Positions 59,700-64,000 of a stretch of DNA of 64,000 nt are shown in pieces. Each line of letters starts with the position of its first letter. The first letter of the stretch is position 1. The stretch spans positions 25,013,001 to 25,077,000 of the forward strand of contig CM065388.1 of the NCBI GenBank assembly GCA_033060915.1. Direction: 5' to 3'. The notes beneath the pieces were generated by a model. It searched no databases and was not told the origin of the DNA. It saw nothing but the letters and a program-made list of their open reading frames with translations. This stretch comes from Euryodendron excelsum. Lineage: Eukaryota; Streptophyta; Magnoliopsida; Ericales; Pentaphylacaceae. The translations under genes and the position numbers were made by a program.

Positions 59700-59825
59700 T
59701 GGCTGGCGCCACTATTAGTGGTGCCAAGCCAAAAAATGGTCTGGCGCCACTCCTAGTAGCGCCAGTGTAATGTTTGGCCTAGCGCCACTGTAACAGTTGC
59801 CATTGCATTCCTCTCTCTATAAATA
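59700..59825 (+). promoter_or_regulatory. LTR core promoter, solo LTR 57846-62864
   Basis: GGCGCC dyads at about 59704-59790 and TATAAATA at 59818-59825. Confidence 0.75.
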
Positions 59826-62800
59826 CAGAGCCTCTTCTAGCGTGAAAGAAGTCCACAAACTCAGTGTAAAAATACCAATATTCGATATACAAAGCTCAAA
59901 CACTCCCTAAACCCTAGCTTCCATAGGTTTTCTAAACCATAGCCACCATACACTAAACCTTAGCCTTCTATACACTCATACACACCCCCATACACTTATA
60001 CACTAGCCTCCAACCCTCCTTTGAAGACTTGACAAGCTGCAAACCGAAGCCTTGAAGATTGAAGATGAACTCTTGAAGATTGAAGATGAAAATCAAGATG
60101 AAGACCGAAGAAAGCAAGGCGCGTAAAGCCAAGCAAAATAAAGAAGACACAAGGTAGGCTTTCGTTTTACGTTTCTGCACTTCCCCCTTCTCTCTTCTCT
60201 CTCCTAACTCACTTGGGTTTTCTCTATTTTAATCCCCTATCTCTTTTCCCCCCTTTCTTTGCATGCTTGAAACAAGGGGACTCCCAGTCCATGTGTAGGA
60301 TTAGACTAGTGGAGGGTCACCGTGTCGAGGGCTTTCCTTTAGGCTAACCGGAGACCACGTGGGTTCGGCCCCCTTGATTATGTGGTGAAGCCTTAGCCTT
60401 GTATGTTCACGACCCACAATTTGCATTGTGCATATCATGATCTTGCATCTTCCAAAAATCGTTTTCAAACTCGTTTTCCAAAACTTACATTAAAACTTGT
60501 ATTCAAAATTGCATCAAAATCTTCTTTTTCAAAACATGTTTTTAAAATCCAAATCCTAGGGTGATTCTAGCCTTTCCATGGCTAGGGTTGTTTTAGGAAA
60601 GTGTTACATTTAAAGTGACTTTTATGGTCCATATTTTCAAATCTTGTTGTTTTCAAAACCGCTTTCTTAAAGTGGTTCTAGCCTTCTTATGGTTAGAATC
60701 GCTTTAAGAAAGTGAGACATTTTTATACATTCTAAAAACTCTCTTTTCAAAAATTCCTTTTCCTAAAATCCCTTTTCCAATACACTTTCTAAAAATTCTC
60801 TCCAATCTCCTTTTTAAAATTGCTTTCTAAAAACTCCTTTGAAAAAAATCTATTTTCCAAAACTTCTTTTCAAACTCCTTTCCAAAAAGCTCTCTTCAAA
60901 ATTCATTTTCTAAAAACATTCCTTAAGTTTCATTCCTAAAAAACTCTTTCCAAAAACTCTCTTTTCAAGTTTACTTTCTAAAAACGCCTTTCAAAGATCT
61001 CCTTCCAAAAATCTTTCTTTCCAAAAGTTCTACTTTCCAAAATCTCTTCTCCTTGAAGCTCAAGTCAAGCCCTAGAGCCATGGTTAGGAAGCCCTAATTT
61101 TCTCTCCTAAAACATGATTTTCCAATCTTGCCTCAAAACCTAGGTTTCCAAAATCTCCTTTTTCACATCAAAATCATAAATTTTCAAAACCTGTTTTCTA
61201 CATCAAACTATAGCCTTCCAAATCTAGGATTTTCAAAACTTCATATTTCCAATTCCATGTCAAATCAAATCCTCTATTTTAGGTAACCAAATCCAATCTC
61301 CCCATTTAGAAAACTAGATCCTATCCTCCATTTTTTGAAACAAAATCAAATCATTTCTTTTTAAAAACAAACTCAAATCTTTTGTTTTAGGAAATAGAAA
61401 TCCAAATCCTTCATAATCCATATCTTTCCTAATTCTAACCTTTTCCAATTTCATACCTTTCCAAATTTCAACTTTTTAAATCTAAATTTTCAAATCTTTC
61501 ATAAACTCAAACCTTTCCTAATTTCAAGTATTTCTAAAACTCAAAATTTGAATATTTCTAAATTCAAACCTTTCCAAAATCCTAAACTTTCTAAATTTCA
61601 AATCTTTTCAAATCCAAAGCTTTCTAAATTCAAAAATTTCTTAAGTTAAAACTTTCTAAATTCAAAACTTTCCAATTTCAAAACCTTTCATATTTTAAAC
61701 TTTCCTAATTCAAAACTTTCCTAAAGCAAAACTTTCCTATTTTGAAACTTCCCTAAATCCGAGATTTCTAAAATTCAATCTTTCCTAGACTCCAACTCTC
61801 CATCTTTTCTAAATTAAACATTCCAATCAAATCTTTCTTAATCCCATGTCCTTCCTAAACTCTATCTTTCCAAATCTAGTCCAAGTTCTCTTTCAAGGTC
61901 AAATCCTCTTTCAAGTTCAATTCTAGGTCTAAGTTTAATCCTGATTTCAAATCTTCTATTCCGAGTTCCAAATCATACTCTTTTTCAAATCAAACCTTCT
62001 ATTTTCTATCGAACTCTGGTCCAAACTACGACTGACCTGATTCCTCCAAAAGGATACGTAGGTAACCCTCATGGGTGTGGTCACAATATTTTTCAAATCT
62101 CAAATTCCACCACATTTTTCAAATTCTTATTTCCACAATCTTCTTCAAATATCCTACAATTTTCTTCAGGTTTCCAATTCCATGATCTATTTCTATTTTC
62201 AATCTTCAATTTCAATTTCCAAAATTTTTGTTCCAAATTCAAACTTCTATCTCTTTCTTTTCAAATCAAATCCAATCAAATTCTTTTGAAATCTATTTCC
62301 AAATCAACTCTCTTTTCTTGCACTTGCATATCATGCATTATGTTTTTCTAAACATTATTTTCTAAAGTGGATAGGATTGAATATTTGTTAGTTGAAAACT
62401 CTCATAGGTGAATCTAGGGTAAATAGACATGTAGGTACCGAAAGGGCGAGGTAGGGTGATGGCTTAGTGCGTCTTCCCTACACGTAACCAACCTCCGAAC
62501 CTAGAATCACTGTTTTCATAAACCAAAACGGAGTTATTTTTCAAAAAGGGCTAAATGTTTTCTATGGGTTGCCAAACAACCTGTTTTTCTTAAAAACCCT
62601 CTCTTGAGGTGGTGTTTTCAAAATCGTTTTCCAAAAACCCTAAGTGTAGTTTTCGGATTATGCTTAATTTTTAGGTGACCTAACTCACCTTGATCAAGTT
62701 AGGTGGCGACTCTAAACTTTTTCTAAAAGCCCTTTATTCAAATCAATTTTCAATTCAAAGCTAGTCGCACTCATTCTTCTAAGAGGGTGAGTTCTAACGA

Positions 62801-63726
62801 GAGAGTACAACATTTTTCCCGCTTGTTTGAGTATTCCTCAAGTGCGAAAAATCTAGACGCGACGTACATCAACGACTAGTGCTTCTGGCTGGTGCACTGG
62901 CAGATATTCATAACTCCACATATCAAAAAGGGTCATAACCCAGTCAAACTCCCCTATGCCCCGAATGTCCTAACTCTCATTCCCTGTAAAAAAAAATTGG
63001 CAAAAGTGAAGGCACCCTAGTCTTCATAGTCCAATGCATCCAAATCAGCTACCAGGCTCACCAAAGATAAGGAGACTGCTGACTTATTACTGTTGCAAAA
63101 GCAACTAAAGATGACATACAGTACCAACCGGCACCTCATGATAACTCGATCAGCTGGGGAGGGCTTAAGAATGAAAATAGTCTCTAATGGATATAGAAAC
63201 AAAGTTGAAAAACTCGAGCCCATAATCCCTCGAAAACCTAAGAGAAGGCGGGCCTCAGCAGTAGTCACGGACAACAGGGAAGTCAGGATACCTCCAAAAG
63301 ATAGGCCAGTGATCATCGCCCAGTAGACAGGGGTAGGCCCCAGCTCAAAACCCACCAAATGTATGGTCTCAGTCTCCCCAAACCATCTCTCTGGCAACCC
63401 AATCGCTATCCTGTGATCAAGCCTGTCTGTCTAGAGAGTCATGAAGGCATCAAAGCCGATCTGGAGAAGGAAATCCTGATAAAATGGAGTTAACTCCTGC
63501 ATAGCTCTCAAGGCAAAGATACTAGTCCCTCTGAATGAACTACGAGTGGAAGACGACATCTAGCCATATCACAGGTAGGGGCTTGGATGGTAAGCCAGTT
63601 CCTGCAAAGGCGGGACGTTAGGAATTGCTAACTAGTCATCTGAGAAAGAGACATCCTTCTATCTATCACAAACGGATGACATCATGTATCTAGTCCTCGG
63701 ATCAACAGCCGTGTCTACATCCTCCT

Positions 63727-64000
63727 TATCGCGCCCCTATTTTTTGCACTCGAGAAAAATACACACAAGCGAGAAAAACAAAATACTCTCTCGTTAGAAC
63801 TCATCCTCCTAGAAGGACAAGTGCGTTTAGGTTTAAATTTGGAAATTAATTTGACTAACGGCTTTTGGAAAAAATTTGGAGTCGCCACCTAACTTGATTA
63901 AGGTGAGTTAGGTCACTTAAAACTAACACAATCCGAAGATTACACTTAGGGTTTTTGAAAACTTCCTCAAGAAAGGGTTTTTAAGAAAATAGGTTGTTTG
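63727..64000 (-). repeat. LTR start of a further insertion, cut by window end
   Basis: Reverse-oriented U5 end (TATCGCGCCCC..., then CACTCGAG, CTCTCGTTAGAACTCA, GGTGAGTTAGGTCAC). Left flank CTCCT would be the target duplication to look for beyond the window. Whether it is a solo LTR or a whole element cannot be told. Confidence 0.85.

Larger units (their letters stand above)
57841..62869 (+). mobile_element. Solo LTR inside element C PMD gene
   Basis: LTR 57846-62864 (5019 bp) from TGTAAGCACCCC to GACGCGACG (last A changed). It is flanked by TGCAT (57841-57845) and TACAT (62865-62869), a duplication with one change. The PMD gene reads across when it is removed. Confidence 0.88.
13862..63726 (+). 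mobile_element. Element C: oldest copy, interrupted many times
   Basis: This divergent member of the family is rebuilt from separated pieces: 5' LTR tail (13862-15285 and 20192-20543), primer-binding site (20545-20564), leader (20544-21248 and 42593-43480), gag (43481-45753), spacer (45754-46406, 51305-51674, 56582-57068) and antisense PMD gene (57069-57845, 62870-63726). The pieces join in order and orientation once inserted relatives are taken out. The start of its 5' LTR lies left of the window, beyond element A; its 3' LTR is beyond the right end. Confidence 0.75.
57069..63726 (-). pseudogene. Antisense PMD gene of element C, split by a solo LTR and cut at its 5' end
   Basis: C-terminal part 57845-57069 and N-terminal part 63726-62870 on the minus strand. 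The N-terminal part has RWFGETETIHLVGFELGPTP and AMITGLSFGG (PMD pattern), then CNSNKSAVSLSLVSLVADL. The C-terminal part has FLLPPNVDYEVHF-like sequence and a coiled coil (CQAQDQYRAEVDALTARISLL, about 57330-57265). An 86-bp intron at 57251-57166 (GTATGC...CTCAG) is followed by a Pro/Ser-rich and acidic tail (DFDLDDDLAP) and TGA at 57071-57069. The LTR at 57846-62864 interrupts it and another from 63727 removes the start. Sequence is clearly diverged from A and B but the gene plan is the same. Confidence 0.75.

Overview
This window is plant nuclear DNA made almost entirely of nested copies of one family of very large, pol-less LTR retrotransposons. No single-copy host gene, rRNA, tRNA, CRISPR array or bacterial feature was found. 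The plant origin rests on three things: a Ty3/gypsy-type gag (closest in style to the Tat/Ogre group), an aminotransferase-like plant mobile domain (PMD) gene, and telomere-type AAACCCTA boxes. The species cannot be named from the sequence.

The LTRs are about 4.9-5.3 kb. Each begins TGTAAGCACCCC and ends GGGCGCGACA or a decayed form. In order they contain tandem dyad arrays, a variable array of about 157-bp units, GGCGCC palindromes, a TATAAATA box, telo-boxes, a pyrimidine tract, a G-box, about 2 kb almost free of G on the sense strand, and a conserved 3' end. The internal region runs: primer-binding site, leader of about 1.2 kb, gag, a non-coding spacer, a PMD gene in the opposite orientation, a polypurine tract, 3' LTR. 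No protease, reverse transcriptase, RNase H or integrase was seen. The family is therefore probably mobilised in trans.

Layout. Element A (+) fills 1-13861: damaged 5' LTR, gag with stops, antisense PMD, 3' LTR. The oldest and most divergent copy, element C (+), runs from 13862 to the right end and is cut up by its relatives: solo LTR 15291-20186 in its 5' LTR, complete element B (-, 21249-42592) in its leader, solo LTR 46407-51299 and a 5'-truncated LTR 51675-56581 after gag, solo LTR 57846-62864 inside its PMD gene, and another LTR from 63727. Element B itself carries a solo LTR (27298-32470) inside its PMD gene. Five-base target duplications were read at four solo LTRs and at B (two exact or nearly so, the others with one mismatch), so the nesting order is well supported.

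The most interesting content is the antisense PMD gene. Three independent copies keep the same architecture: PMD-like body, short coiled coil, a phase-conserved 86-89-bp intron, and an acidic C-terminal tail. Two copies also show an upstream leader intron of about 0.9 kb and, ahead of it, a promoter-like block with an E2F-type site and the same GGCGCC palindrome used by the LTR promoter. All gag and PMD copies here are broken, so this locus records a former system rather than an active one.
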